A DNA stretch of 64,000 nt from an uncultured Clostridia bacterium (lineage in GTDB: Bacteria; Bacillota; Clostridia; Christensenellales; Aristaeellaceae), in the NCBI GenBank assembly GCA_946627565.1, contig CAMOVR010000003.1:1-64000 (forward strand), in the 5' to 3' direction. This document shows positions 9,734-19,300 of this stretch, in pieces. The position numbers were made by a program, and so were the translations under genes. Every line of letters begins with the position of its first letter. Position 1 is the stretch's first letter. The notes beneath the pieces are model-generated. The model had not been told where the DNA came from. It saw nothing but the letters and a program-made list of their open reading frames with translations, and ran no database searches.

Positions 9734-11413
9734 TCAGCTTTCTGTATTCTTCCCGGAATCCCCGCCTGCGCGGTCCCGGAAAATTTCCTTCACAGTCCCG
9801 TAGGCCAGCTTCGGTCTTCTGTACGTGTCCACCACGCCCTTATTGTTCATGGTCCCGGGACGCACCTTGAACCAGCTCTCGTCCACCTTCACATCCGCCA
9901 GCTGCCAGACATACAGGCCGCTGACCCTGGGATTGGAAAAGACTGCCTCCAGCTGCTGACGGAGGATCTCCGCCTGCCGCTCCTCGCTCCACTTTGCCCT
10001 GCGGAAACCGTCGTGGAAGCCATAGATGCCGCCCGCGCCGATTTCTGAAACCAGAACCGACTTTCCCGCCGCACCGTGCGCATCGCTCCATGTCAGCAGC
10101 TCATCCAGCATATCAGACGGCGGTGTGTTCTCGTACCAGAGGGGATAGATGTTCCAGGAAACAATGTCCGCCAGGTCCAGGCACACGTCCTTCATGAGCC
10201 TGCAGGTGGCGTATGTGACAGGTCTTCCCGGATCCAGTTCCCTGAGCTGTCTGAGGTTTCTGGCATACAGCTCCCGTCCGAACTCCGTCTCGCTCTCGCA
10301 TTCATTGAGAACGCCCCAGACATAGATGCAGGGATGGTTTATGTGCTGGGTGATCATTTCCTCATTGCATGCGCTGATCTGCCGGCTGAAAACGTCAGAC
10401 CTGAGAATCTCGCCGGACAGAGCCCGGGCATGGTGCTCCTCCCATACCAGGATTCCCAGCTCATCGCACAGGTCCAGAAACCTGGGATCATTGGGATAGT
10501 GGCATGTGCGGATGCTGTTGCCGCCCATGTCAAGCAGCAGGTACAGATCCTGCATCATGGACCCGGGGGTGACGGCGCAGCCATAGTTCCCGTCATCCTC
10601 ATGCCGGTTGAAGCCCCGGATCTCAACGGGACGGCGGTTGATCAGGATGCGCTCATCCTTAACTTCCACCGTTCTGAAGCCCACCCGGTCCAGCAGATCA
10701 TCCAGCACGGTCTCCCCGGATGAAAGCCGGGCTTTCAGGGTATACAGCCTGGGTTTCAGCACGTCCCATTCTTCCGCCCTGACCGGCCCCAGCTCCAGAC
10801 TGACTTCTTCCGTCTCCCCTGCCCTGACTGACAGTTCACGGGAGGCACACGCTCCTGCCACGGACACGTTGAGGGTGATACCGTCCAGATCCGCAAGACT
10901 TCTGACCCATACACGGACCTGCGCCTTGTATCCTTCCTCCGCATGCAGAGCACAGAAGGACATGCGGCTGATCCAGCATCCGGGCAGCAGATGCATTTCC
11001 ACACCTCTGCTGATCCCGCCGTAGGTCATGTAATCATTGGGCACATGCAGGGCAGAGTCCGGACCGAAACGGTTGTCCACCTTCACCTTCAGGGTATGGG
11101 TTCCGTTTTTTACAGCGGGCAGGAGCACGTCAAAACCCGTAAACGCATTGTAATGGCTGCCCACATGCACCCCGTCCCAGAACACATCCGCCGTGTGGCT
11201 CACGCCTCCAAAGCGAAGCAGCACCGGACAGTCCCGGGGCACCTCCACCTGTCTTTCAAAGACTGCCTGTCCCTGAAAGCCGTTCCATGCCGGTATGGTA
11301 TCCCAGACTCCCGGCACCATGGCCGGGCCTGTGCCCCTCTCCCCCGTCAGCTGCCATATCCCGTTAAGGGATATGACAGGGCGGACCTCATGTTCGTCAA
11401 ACATCCGCAGCAT
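9734..11413 (-). CDS. glycoside hydrolase family 2 (beta-glucuronidase/beta-galactosidase-like)
   Basis: RPVISLNGIWQLTGERG, GFNRHEDDGNYG, SIRTCHYPNDPRFLDLCDELGILVWEE, WGVLNECESE, YVWQLADVKV; ATG at 11413 preceded by GGGAGG. Confidence 0.88.
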   Translation of the reverse strand: MLRMFDEHEVRPVISLNGIWQLTGERGTGPAMVPGVWDTIPAWNGFQGQAVFERQVEVPRDCPVLLRFGGVSHTADVFWDGVHVGSHYNAFTGFDVLLPAVKNGTHTLKVKVDNRFGPDSALHVPNDYMTYGGISRGVEMHLLPGCWISRMSFCALHAEEGYKAQVRVWVRSLADLDGITLNVSVAGACASRELSVRAGETEEVSLELGPVRAEEWDVLKPRLYTLKARLSSGETVLDDLLDRVGFRTVEVKDERILINRRPVEIRGFNRHEDDGNYGCAVTPGSMMQDLYLLLDMGGNSIRTCHYPNDPRFLDLCDELGILVWEEHHARALSGEILRSDVFSRQISACNEEMITQHINHPCIYVWGVLNECESETEFGRELYARNLRQLRELDPGRPVTYATCRLMKDVCLDLADIVSWNIYPLWYENTPPSDMLDELLTWSDAHGAAGKSVLVSEIGAGGIYGFHDGFRRAKWSEERQAEILRQQLEAVFSNPRVSGLYVWQLADVKVDESWFKVRPGTMNNKGVVDTYRRPKLAYGTVKEIFRDRAGGDSGKNTES

Positions 11414-11430
11414 ATTGTGCCTCCCGATAC

Positions 11431-11465
11431 AGACGGGGCCGGAGACCAAAGCTCCGGCCCCGTCT
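11431..11465. promoter_or_regulatory. perfect 14-bp stem hairpin between solute-binding protein gene and GH2 gene
   Basis: AGACGGGGCCGGAG-ACCAAAG-CTCCGGCCCCGTCT, no U-run on the transcribed strand. Confidence 0.7.
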
Positions 11466-11503
11466 GACATAGGGTTTTCTGTTTTTTATGATTTACTTGT
11501 GAT

Positions 11504-13141
11504 TTACTTGGAAAGATCGACTTCTTCAGCCGTTACGTTCAGCAGGTGGGTGCTGAAGCCGGCTTCATACTGCTCAGCGCGCTCGTCGATGATCTCCTGC
11601 CAGCCGGCATCCAGGTATTCCTGGGCATACTGTTCATAGAGGGCATCGAATTCTTCAGGTGCGCACATGGTCAGCTTGTCGCGGTATTCCTTGTACTTGT
11701 TGACCAGTGTGGTCTGATATTCAGCCTCAGCTTCCATGGCCACGGAGAACTTGGCATTGTCAATGGCCCAGCCGGCATCCCGGACAGCCTCTTTGTCATG
11801 ATACCAGGCAATGATGTCCTCGGTGAAATCCTGGGGCAGGTCATGGGGCAGGTTGTTGCTGATGATGTCTTCGATGGTACCGGCCTGACGGGCTTCCACG
11901 GTGATGCACCAGTAGTCCTTATTGTTGTTGTAGCCCATCTTGTAATCGCCGTTGTAATCGCTGACGGACACCGGCAGACCCTTGTCGTCATACTTGAAGG
12001 TTTCGCCCTCAACGCCCCACTGGAAGGTGAAGAGGTTTTCGTCCTGGGTCAGCCATTCCATGTACATCCAGGCAGCCTTGATCTGCTCGGGGGTAGCAAA
12101 GTTGGAGAAGCCCACCATCATGCCGAAGGGGTTATCGGTGCGGTAGCCGGGATTGGAGCCAGCCTGTTCGTCAACCTTGGTGTTGACAGGAGCGATGGCC
12201 AGCTTGGCATCGGGATTGGCCTCATAGAAGGCGGTGAGCCAGTCCATGTTGGCGGAGATATAGCTGCCATAGCTGTAGGACTTGCCGTTGATGAAGTTGG
12301 TCTTCTCATCTTCGGTGTTGGTCAGATAATACTCGGGGTTGGTCAGGCCTGCGTTGAACTTGTAGTTTTCGTTCTTCAGCAGCTTGTAGTTGGGTTCCCA
12401 GCCCAGAGCGGGGGTGTTGTAGTCGCCGTACATGGCCCACTCTTTTTCATCCAGCGGCCAGGTACGCCATGCATAGTTCTGATCGGAGCCAACACCGGTA
12501 ACCATGACGCCGCCGGCGGGATACTCGCAGATACCTGCTTCCTTGATCTTCAGCATGGCCTCGTTGTATTCGGTGGTGGTCACGGGCACATGGTCATAGC
12601 CAATCTGCTCCAGCCAGTCCATACGGACAAAGGTCTGGAAGGTGTAGGTGGTGTCATAGTAGGGACGCAGGGCAGCTGCAAAATAGGTTTCGCCGTTGAT
12701 CTGCGTGTAGGTCAGCTGGTTGTTTTCCACCATGCGGTTGTAATAGGTGGGGGCAACCTTGGCAAATTCTGCCATATCGAAGGTGGCCAGATATCCGTCA
12801 GCGGCCCACTGGGTGACCTTGGGATAGTCATATTCCATCAGGATGGTGGGCAGGTCTTCACCGGCGGCCAGCATGGAATACTTTTCCATAACCGAGGTAC
12901 GGGGGATGGCCACATACTTCACGGTGATGTTGTACTTGTTGCCGAAATTCTCCTGGATCCAGTCGGTCCAGTAGTTGCTCTCCACGTTGGGCACACCAGC
13001 CTGGCCTCTGTCATAGACAGGAACCGTGATGGTGACGTTCTCCGCAAAGGGCTCCCAGTCAGCCATGCCGTCGGCCATGGCAGCAGGTACCAGGGAAAGC
13101 AGCAGGGCAGCTGCCAGTACCAGAGAAAGCATCTTCTTCAT
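11504..13141 (-). CDS. extracellular solute-binding protein of carbohydrate ABC transporter (LplA/YtcQ-like)
   Basis: signal peptide MKKMLSLVLAAALLLSLVPAAMA; family-typical motifs (KVTQWAADGYLATFD, MYMEWLTQDENLFTFQWG); adjacent permeases. Confidence 0.92.
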   Translation of the reverse strand: MKKMLSLVLAAALLLSLVPAAMADGMADWEPFAENVTITVPVYDRGQAGVPNVESNYWTDWIQENFGNKYNITVKYVAIPRTSVMEKYSMLAAGEDLPTILMEYDYPKVTQWAADGYLATFDMAEFAKVAPTYYNRMVENNQLTYTQINGETYFAAALRPYYDTTYTFQTFVRMDWLEQIGYDHVPVTTTEYNEAMLKIKEAGICEYPAGGVMVTGVGSDQNYAWRTWPLDEKEWAMYGDYNTPALGWEPNYKLLKNENYKFNAGLTNPEYYLTNTEDEKTNFINGKSYSYGSYISANMDWLTAFYEANPDAKLAIAPVNTKVDEQAGSNPGYRTDNPFGMMVGFSNFATPEQIKAAWMYMEWLTQDENLFTFQWGVEGETFKYDDKGLPVSVSDYNGDYKMGYNNNKDYWCITVEARQAGTIEDIISNNLPHDLPQDFTEDIIAWYHDKEAVRDAGWAIDNAKFSVAMEAEAEYQTTLVNKYKEYRDKLTMCAPEEFDALYEQYAQEYLDAGWQEIIDERAEQYEAGFSTHLLNVTAEEVDLSK

Positions 13142-13199
13142 AGTGTGTTTTTCCTCCTTTATTTTTCTAAGGGGCTTTTGCCCCAAAGTTTCTTTTGGA

Positions 13200-14126
13200 T
13201 TATCCCTTCACGGCGCCCACCATGACGCCCTTGACGAAGTACTTCTGCAGGAAGGGATAGATGCAGATGATGGGGAGCGTGGCAAACATGATGCAGGAAG
13301 CCTGGAGAACTTCCGGCGTACTGGTTACCTCAACGGCCTCGGACAGCGTGGCCGTCTGGGCCTCCGTGGCGGATGCCACCAGCTGGTAGAGCTTGTACTG
13401 AATCATTTTGAGGCCTTCCCGGGTGACATAGTACTTGTTGTCCGCATATGCGTTCCAGCGGCCAACGGCATAGAACAGGGAAAGGGTCGCAATGATGGGC
13501 AGCGACAGGGGCAGTACGATGAGGAAAAGAATCTGGAAATTGTTCGCCCCGTCCAGGAAGGCAGCCTCCTCCAGGCTGTCGGGAATGCTGGACTGGAAGT
13601 AGTTTTTCATGATCAGCATGTTGTAGGAGGAGTAAATCAGCGGGAGAATCAGGACCCACATGGTATTGAGCAGATTCAGGTTCTTATAGAGCAGGTAGCT
13701 GGGAATAAGACCCGCGCTGAAATACATGGGGATCATGAGGATCACCGTCAGCACCGCGCGCCCCTTGAGGCGTTTCCTTGAAAGCGGATATGCCGCGCAG
13801 GTACAGGTGATCATGCCCAGCACCGTAAAGATGGCCACAACTTCCACACTGTAAAGGAAGGAATGCACCAGGGATCCGTCCTTGAATATGGTGGCATAGG
13901 CTTCCAGGTTTATGCCCTTGGGCCAGAGCACGACGCTGCGCTGCATCACGGCCGTGTTGCTGGACAGCGACTTGGCCAGAAGATGCACAAAGGGGAGAAT
14001 ACAGGTCAGGCAGAGGATCACCAGGATGAGAATGATCAGACAATCCCCGATGGAAAACTTCCGGATCGCATGGGACCCGTCATTGATGGTATCAAATTCC
14101 CTTTCCTTTTTTGCCATGGTCAGCAC
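13200..14126 (-). CDS. carbohydrate ABC transporter permease (LplC-like)
   Basis: EAAFLDGANNFQILFLIVLPLSLPIIATLSLFY permease EAA motif; start may be the internal ATG at 14117. Confidence 0.92.
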   Translation of the reverse strand: MLTMAKKEREFDTINDGSHAIRKFSIGDCLIILILVILCLTCILPFVHLLAKSLSSNTAVMQRSVVLWPKGINLEAYATIFKDGSLVHSFLYSVEVVAIFTVLGMITCTCAAYPLSRKRLKGRAVLTVILMIPMYFSAGLIPSYLLYKNLNLLNTMWVLILPLIYSSYNMLIMKNYFQSSIPDSLEEAAFLDGANNFQILFLIVLPLSLPIIATLSLFYAVGRWNAYADNKYYVTREGLKMIQYKLYQLVASATEAQTATLSEAVEVTSTPEVLQASCIMFATLPIICIYPFLQKYFVKGVMVGAVKG

Positions 14127-14130
14127 CTCC

Positions 14131-15114
14131 TTACATCAGGCCGTCTTCGCCAAGGGCCTTGGCAAAGCGGTCACTGATCAGCACCAGCATGAGGCCCACC
14201 ATGGACTGGAACAGACCCACGGCGGTGGCCATGCTGAACTTGGAATTCGCCAGACCTTTTTCGTAGATGTAGATGGCCAGCTGGTACTGGTAATCCCGCA
14301 CCTGTGTGTTGGCAAACACGTCCAGACGTTCATAGTTGCTGCCCATGATCTTGCCCAGGTTCATGATGAGCAGCACCACGATGGTGGAACGGATGCCGGG
14401 CAGTGTGATGTGCCAGATGCGCTGCATGCGGCTGGCGCCGTCAATCATGGCCGCCTCATACAGTTCGCCGGAAATGCCGGTGATGGCCGCCAGGTAGATG
14501 ATGGTGCCCCAGCCCATGCCCTGCCATACGCCCACGAGCAGGTAGGTGACCGCCCAGTGGTTCTTTTCCGTCAGGAAGGGTATGCCTTCCGATATCCATC
14601 CCCATTTCATGAGAAGGACGTTGACAATGCCGCTGGAGGGCTTGAAAAGCTGATAGGCCACGGAGCCCACGATAACCCAGGACAGGAAGTGGGGCAGATA
14701 CAGAATGGTCTGCGTCACTTTTTTAAACCTGGGAAACCGCAGCTCATTGAGCATCAGGGCCAGGATGATGGGCATGGGAAAGCTCACCACCAGGTCCAGC
14801 AGGTTAAAGATCAGGGAGTTTTTCAGGGCCCGGAGGAAGTCCTTGTCCCTGAACACCTTTTCAAAGGTTGCCCAGCCCACCCATTTGCTGCCGGCATATC
14901 CTTTTGCGGGTTTGTAATCCATGAAAACCATGCGCAGACCCGGATAGGCGGCATAGTTGAAAATGACCACCAGTGCCACGGGAATTAAAAGCATCAGATA
15001 CAGGTGCCAGTCCCGCTGAAACGCTTTTTTCCACGTCGTATGCTCACGCAAAGACGGTGCCTTCGTCTTGTTGGATCGCAACACTCTTCCCCCTTTATAT
15101 GTTCCGGCCCGCAC
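14131..15114 (-). CDS. carbohydrate ABC transporter permease (LplB-like)
   Basis: YEAAMIDGASRMQRIWHITLPGIRSTIVVLLIMNLG EAA loop; six predicted hydrophobic segments. Confidence 0.92.
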   Translation of the reverse strand: MRAGTYKGGRVLRSNKTKAPSLREHTTWKKAFQRDWHLYLMLLIPVALVVIFNYAAYPGLRMVFMDYKPAKGYAGSKWVGWATFEKVFRDKDFLRALKNSLIFNLLDLVVSFPMPIILALMLNELRFPRFKKVTQTILYLPHFLSWVIVGSVAYQLFKPSSGIVNVLLMKWGWISEGIPFLTEKNHWAVTYLLVGVWQGMGWGTIIYLAAITGISGELYEAAMIDGASRMQRIWHITLPGIRSTIVVLLIMNLGKIMGSNYERLDVFANTQVRDYQYQLAIYIYEKGLANSKFSMATAVGLFQSMVGLMLVLISDRFAKALGEDGLM

Positions 15115-15147
15115 TCAGGCCTTTTTGAGCTTTATCTGTCAATGCCT

Positions 15148-15176
15148 ATTATATGAGCACTTTTTCTCCCCTGCAA
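15148..15176 (-). promoter_or_regulatory. putative sigma-A-type promoter for ABC transporter operon
   Basis: minus strand TTGCAG-17-TATAAT. Confidence 0.6.
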
Positions 15177-15240
15177 GTGCATTCATGCTTAAATACTTAT
15201 CAGATTCAACCAATTTCGACATGTGCACGGGGATCTTTTC

Positions 15241-15269
15241 TTGTCAGGCATCCCCTGCCATGCTATACT
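15241..15269 (+). promoter_or_regulatory. putative sigma-A-type promoter for GH28 gene
   Basis: TTGTCA-17-TATACT. Confidence 0.6.
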
Positions 15270-15350
15270 CCAGGCCATCCGCACAGCATGTCCCGCACTG
15301 CAGGACACACAGATACCATCCATCCGATTCAGCCAAAAGGAGTATTGCAT

Positions 15351-16835
15351 ATGACCATCTCTTCAGCCGCCACCGCCACTTCCCTGACCATCTGGTGGGA
15401 GCAGCCCGATTCTTCCCCTGCAGGGGCCGTCTATTCCGTCATCCTTGACACCGGGGAACACATGGAGGGCCTGCGCCACACCCACTGTACGATTAAGGGA
15501 CTTGAACCCGGAAGCACCCATACAGCCGCCGTGTACATGAACGGGGAAAAAACAGGCACCCTCTCATCTTCCCTTCCCTTTGCGAGAAAGAGGCTCAATG
15601 TCATGGATTTTGGCGCCGTCCCGGACGGGGTGACCCTGAATACGCAGGCCCTGCAGAAGGCCATAGACGCCTGCGGCGGGGATGAGGAAGTGTACTTCCC
15701 TCAGGGAACCTATCTCACAGGCGCCCTGAGACTGCACAGCGATATGGCCCTGTACCTGGAAAAAGATGCCGTGCTGCAGGGAACCGACCGGCCGGAAGAC
15801 TATCTGCCCAAGATTCCAAGCCGTTTTGAAGGCATTGAACGGATGTGCTATCAGAGCCTGCTGAACCTGGGCCAGATGCACCACGACCAGGGGCCCAATG
15901 CCGGCAACGTCCTGATATACGGGGAAGGCTGCATATCCGGCGGCGGCCAGAGCCTGGCGCTGAACATCATGGATGCGGAGCGCAGGGAAATGGAGGGTCT
16001 GACCCCTGACCCGGAATGTGAGAATGAAAACACGCAGCCGGGCCGTGCCCGGGGCCGGCTGATCAATCTCAGCAACTGCGAAAACGTGCGCATCTCCGGC
16101 CTTACCCTGCAAAACGGTGCCAGCTGGAACGTACACATGCTCTATTCCCGGGACATCGTCACCGACCACTGTGTCTTCCGCTCCGAAAACGTGTGGAACG
16201 GCGACGGCTGGGACCCCGACTCCAGTGAAAACTGCACCCTGTTTGCCTGTCAGTTCCATACCGGGGACGATTCGGTGGCCATCAAGAGCGGGAAAAACCC
16301 GGAGGGCTGCCGGATCGCCCGGCCCACCCGCTTCATCCGCATCTTTGACTGCAAAAGTTTCTATGGCCTTGGCGTGGCCATCGGCAGTGAGATGAGCGGC
16401 GGCGTGGAGGATGTCCGCATCTGGGACTGCGATCTGGAGCATTCCCTGTACGGTGTGCAGATCAAGGGTACCAGGAAACGGGGCGGCTATGTCCGGAACG
16501 TTTCTGTCCGGGACTGTGTCCTGTCACGCTTCCTGGCCTGCGCCGTCCTCTATAACGACGACGGGGAAGGCTCCCCCACGCCCCCGGTTTTCTCCGGTTT
16601 TGCCTGCGAGCGGGTGCATTTCACCGGGTGGGCCCGGAACTACTGGGAAAAGGAAGAGCATATGATGCCCGGGATCGATCTGTCCGGTTTTGATACGGAT
16701 GGTTATGAGGCCAGCGATATCGCCTTCCGCGCCTGTACCCTGGGGGACGGCGCCGGCATCGCCATGAGCCGGTGCAGGCATATCACCCTGGAAATTGTGG
16801 AGACAAAGCCCACCGGACATGAGCAGCATTCGTAA
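15351..16835 (+). CDS. glycoside hydrolase family 28 (polygalacturonase-like)
   Basis: RLNVMDFGAVPDGVTLNTQALQKAIDAC; NGDGWDPDSSENC, HTGDDSVAIKSG, GSEMSGGVEDVRI, IKGTRKRGG catalytic motifs; AAAAGGAG before ATG 15351. Confidence 0.93.
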   Translation: MTISSAATATSLTIWWEQPDSSPAGAVYSVILDTGEHMEGLRHTHCTIKGLEPGSTHTAAVYMNGEKTGTLSSSLPFARKRLNVMDFGAVPDGVTLNTQALQKAIDACGGDEEVYFPQGTYLTGALRLHSDMALYLEKDAVLQGTDRPEDYLPKIPSRFEGIERMCYQSLLNLGQMHHDQGPNAGNVLIYGEGCISGGGQSLALNIMDAERREMEGLTPDPECENENTQPGRARGRLINLSNCENVRISGLTLQNGASWNVHMLYSRDIVTDHCVFRSENVWNGDGWDPDSSENCTLFACQFHTGDDSVAIKSGKNPEGCRIARPTRFIRIFDCKSFYGLGVAIGSEMSGGVEDVRIWDCDLEHSLYGVQIKGTRKRGGYVRNVSVRDCVLSRFLACAVLYNDDGEGSPTPPVFSGFACERVHFTGWARNYWEKEEHMMPGIDLSGFDTDGYEASDIAFRACTLGDGAGIAMSRCRHITLEIVETKPTGHEQHS

Positions 16836-16840
16836 CGGCA

Positions 16841-16874
16841 ACAGAAAAAAGGCGGCCAAGCCGCCTTTTTCTGT
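16841..16874. terminator. bidirectional intrinsic terminator
   Basis: ACAGAAAAAAGGCGGC-CAA-GCCGCCTTTTTCTGT between convergent GH28 and lon. Confidence 0.88.
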
Positions 16875-16892
16875 TTATCTGTATTCTGTCTC

Positions 16893-19190
16893 TTATCCTG
16901 CCATTTTCAGGCCTCTGGGGGTCATGCCCAGATGACTGAGCACTTCCTCCGCGGAAGAAACCAGGATGATTTCCAGGGCACTGCGGACCTCCTCCGGCAC
17001 ATCCCGGAGATCATCCGCATTCTCCCTGGGGACAAATACGGTCCTGGCGCCTGCCCTCTGGGCCGCCATGAGTTTCTCCGGCAGACCGCCTATGGCCTTC
17101 ACGTCGCCCTGCAGCGTCACCTCTCCCGTCATGGCAATATCCGGGGGAACCTGCTTTCCGGTGACAAGGGAGGAAAGGGCGGTGGTCAGCGTAATGCCGG
17201 CACTGGGTCCGTCCTTGGGGGTAGCCCCGTCCGGAACATGGACATGCAGGTCGCACTTTTTAAGGCCCGCCGTCTCCTCCGGGAAGAAAGCCTTGGTCAG
17301 GGACAGGGCGATCTCCACGGATTCCTTCATCACATCCCCCAGCTGTCCTGTCACCGTCATTCTGCCGTTTCCTCTGGTGGAGAGGGTCTGGATGCTGAGG
17401 ATGTCGCCCCCTGCCGGTGTCCAGGCAAGACCGGTCACCACGCCGGGTTTGGACTGGCTGCCCACCGTCTTCTGCCGCACCGGGTGCATATCCATGAATT
17501 CGTCGACATTTTCTTCGCTGACCGTCACTTTTTCATCCGGCGCTTCCACCAGCCTGACCGCCGCTGCCCGGCAGATCATATCCATCCGCTTTTTCAGGCC
17601 GCGCACGCCCGCCTCCCGGGTGTATTCCGAAATGATCTTTTCAATGGCCCCGTCGGATACCTCCAGCGTATCCTCCTTCAGGCCGGAAGCCGCCATGGCC
17701 TTGGGCAGCAGATGCTCCCTGGCGATTTTCTGTTTTTCAAGGGGCGTGTACCCCTGGAACTGGATGACCTCCATGCGGTTCAGCAGGGGCTCCGGAATGG
17801 TCTCCAGGGTATTGGCTGTGCAGATGAAGAAGACATCGGACAGATCAAAGGGGACGTTCAGATAGTGGTCCGTGAAGCTGGCATTCTGTTCCGGGTCCAG
17901 GACTTCCAGCAGGGCGCTGGCCGGGTCCCCGGCATACGAAGCGCTGAGCTTGTCGATTTCATCCAGGACCATAACCGGATTGGAAGTCCCGCTGCGGTGA
18001 ATCCCATCCATGATCCGGCCGGGCATGGACCCGATATAGGTCCGCCTGTGGCCCCTGATATCCGCCTCATCCCGGACACCGCCCAGGCTGACCCGCACAT
18101 AGGCCCTGCCCAGGGCTTCGGCGATGCTCTGGCCGATGCTGGTCTTTCCGGTGCCGGGGGCACCCACAAAGCAGAGGATGGACCCGGACTGCCGGCCCCG
18201 CAGTGTCATGACGGCGATCTGCTGGATGATGCGGTTTTTCACCTTTTCAAGGCCTGCATGGTCCTTTTCCAGAATGGCCCGGGCATCCTTCAGGGAAATC
18301 CTGGCGGGTTCCTCCTTCTTCCAGGGCAGGGATGTCAGAAGCTCCAGATAGTCCGTCAGCATGCCTGCCTCCGGTCCCTGGCCCCCTTCCCGCTTCAGGC
18401 GGTTTAAGACGCGCTGGCCCTCCTTCAGGGCTTCCTCATTCATCCCGGCCTCTTCCAGTTTCAGCTCCAGCCGCCGCACCTCCGAGACATTCTCCGGGTG
18501 CATCTCATCCAGTTCCTTCTGGAGATAGGCCATCTGCTTGCGGATGGCTTCCTCCCGGTACAGATGCTGGTAGTCCTCCTGCTGGGCCGTCTGGGCTTCC
18601 GTATTGACTCTGGCCAGCTCCAGGCTCTGCATGAGGAGCTTTTCCGTCATGTCAAAGCGCGCCTGAAGCCTGTCTTCCGCCAGAAGGGCGTAGGCTTCAT
18701 CACCGCCTATGGCCAGATACGGGGACAGGGCCCCCATCATCTCCCAGACACTGTTCCATCTCTGGGCCTGGATGCGGAGCATGGGCCCCCAGTCATATTC
18801 TTTGGAAAAGTCGATGATCTCATCCCGGAGTCTCTCAAGGCGCACCCTGGCATCCTCCTGGTCCAGGTCATCCAGATCCGGCCGGCGGCTCACCGACAGG
18901 GATATGGTCTTATCCGGCAGGATCGTCACTTCCTCCACATCCACCCGGTTCTGGATCCGAACCGCCAGGTAATTGCCGGGATTGACCTCCTCAATCACCC
19001 CGGCGGCGCCCACGGGATAGAAACTGTCCGGCTGCAGGGCTTCCTTTTCCAGGGCCTCCTTTTCCATAAGAAAGGTTACTTTTTCCCCGCTGGAAGGCTT
19101 CCTTCCGCACAGGGTCATATAGTCACCGGTGCGCATATAGATCACGGCGCCGGGAATCACCACACGTCCGTACATGGGAATGACAGACAT
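16893..19190 (-). CDS. lon: ATP-dependent protease Lon (endopeptidase La)
   Basis: Walker A GAPGTGKTSIGQSIAEALGR; GGVRDEADIRGHRRTYIGSMPGRI; catalytic PKDGPSAGITL and GEVTLQGDVKAIGGLPEKL. Confidence 0.97.
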   Translation of the reverse strand: MSVIPMYGRVVIPGAVIYMRTGDYMTLCGRKPSSGEKVTFLMEKEALEKEALQPDSFYPVGAAGVIEEVNPGNYLAVRIQNRVDVEEVTILPDKTISLSVSRRPDLDDLDQEDARVRLERLRDEIIDFSKEYDWGPMLRIQAQRWNSVWEMMGALSPYLAIGGDEAYALLAEDRLQARFDMTEKLLMQSLELARVNTEAQTAQQEDYQHLYREEAIRKQMAYLQKELDEMHPENVSEVRRLELKLEEAGMNEEALKEGQRVLNRLKREGGQGPEAGMLTDYLELLTSLPWKKEEPARISLKDARAILEKDHAGLEKVKNRIIQQIAVMTLRGRQSGSILCFVGAPGTGKTSIGQSIAEALGRAYVRVSLGGVRDEADIRGHRRTYIGSMPGRIMDGIHRSGTSNPVMVLDEIDKLSASYAGDPASALLEVLDPEQNASFTDHYLNVPFDLSDVFFICTANTLETIPEPLLNRMEVIQFQGYTPLEKQKIAREHLLPKAMAASGLKEDTLEVSDGAIEKIISEYTREAGVRGLKKRMDMICRAAAVRLVEAPDEKVTVSEENVDEFMDMHPVRQKTVGSQSKPGVVTGLAWTPAGGDILSIQTLSTRGNGRMTVTGQLGDVMKESVEIALSLTKAFFPEETAGLKKCDLHVHVPDGATPKDGPSAGITLTTALSSLVTGKQVPPDIAMTGEVTLQGDVKAIGGLPEKLMAAQRAGARTVFVPRENADDLRDVPEEVRSALEIILVSSAEEVLSHLGMTPRGLKMAG

Positions 19191-19231
19191 TGCATTTCCT
19201 CCTTACCGGCTGAAAGACACCAGCCTCTCAC

Positions 19232-19300
19232 TTGACATTTGTCTAACTTTGACATTTGTCAATGTGTGGGCATGATACATCCAACCTTGACATCTGTCAA
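19232..19300. promoter_or_regulatory. three TTGACAnnTGTC(AA) palindromes overlapping divergent lon and tetR promoters
   Basis: TTGACATTTGTCTA 19232-19245, TTGACATTTGTCAA 19249-19262, TTGACATCTGTCAA 19287-19300; plus-strand TTGACA-17-TACACT (19287-19315), minus-strand TTGACA-17-TATCAT (19300-19272). Confidence 0.75.

Noticed and set aside
11546-13225. 559-aa plus-strand ORF opposite the solute-binding protein; similarly 34354-35691, 35947-37791, 49026-51032, 2590-3171 and 16932-18407
   Set aside because: All lie antisense to strongly supported genes; open only because stop codons are rare in that frame at this GC and codon bias.
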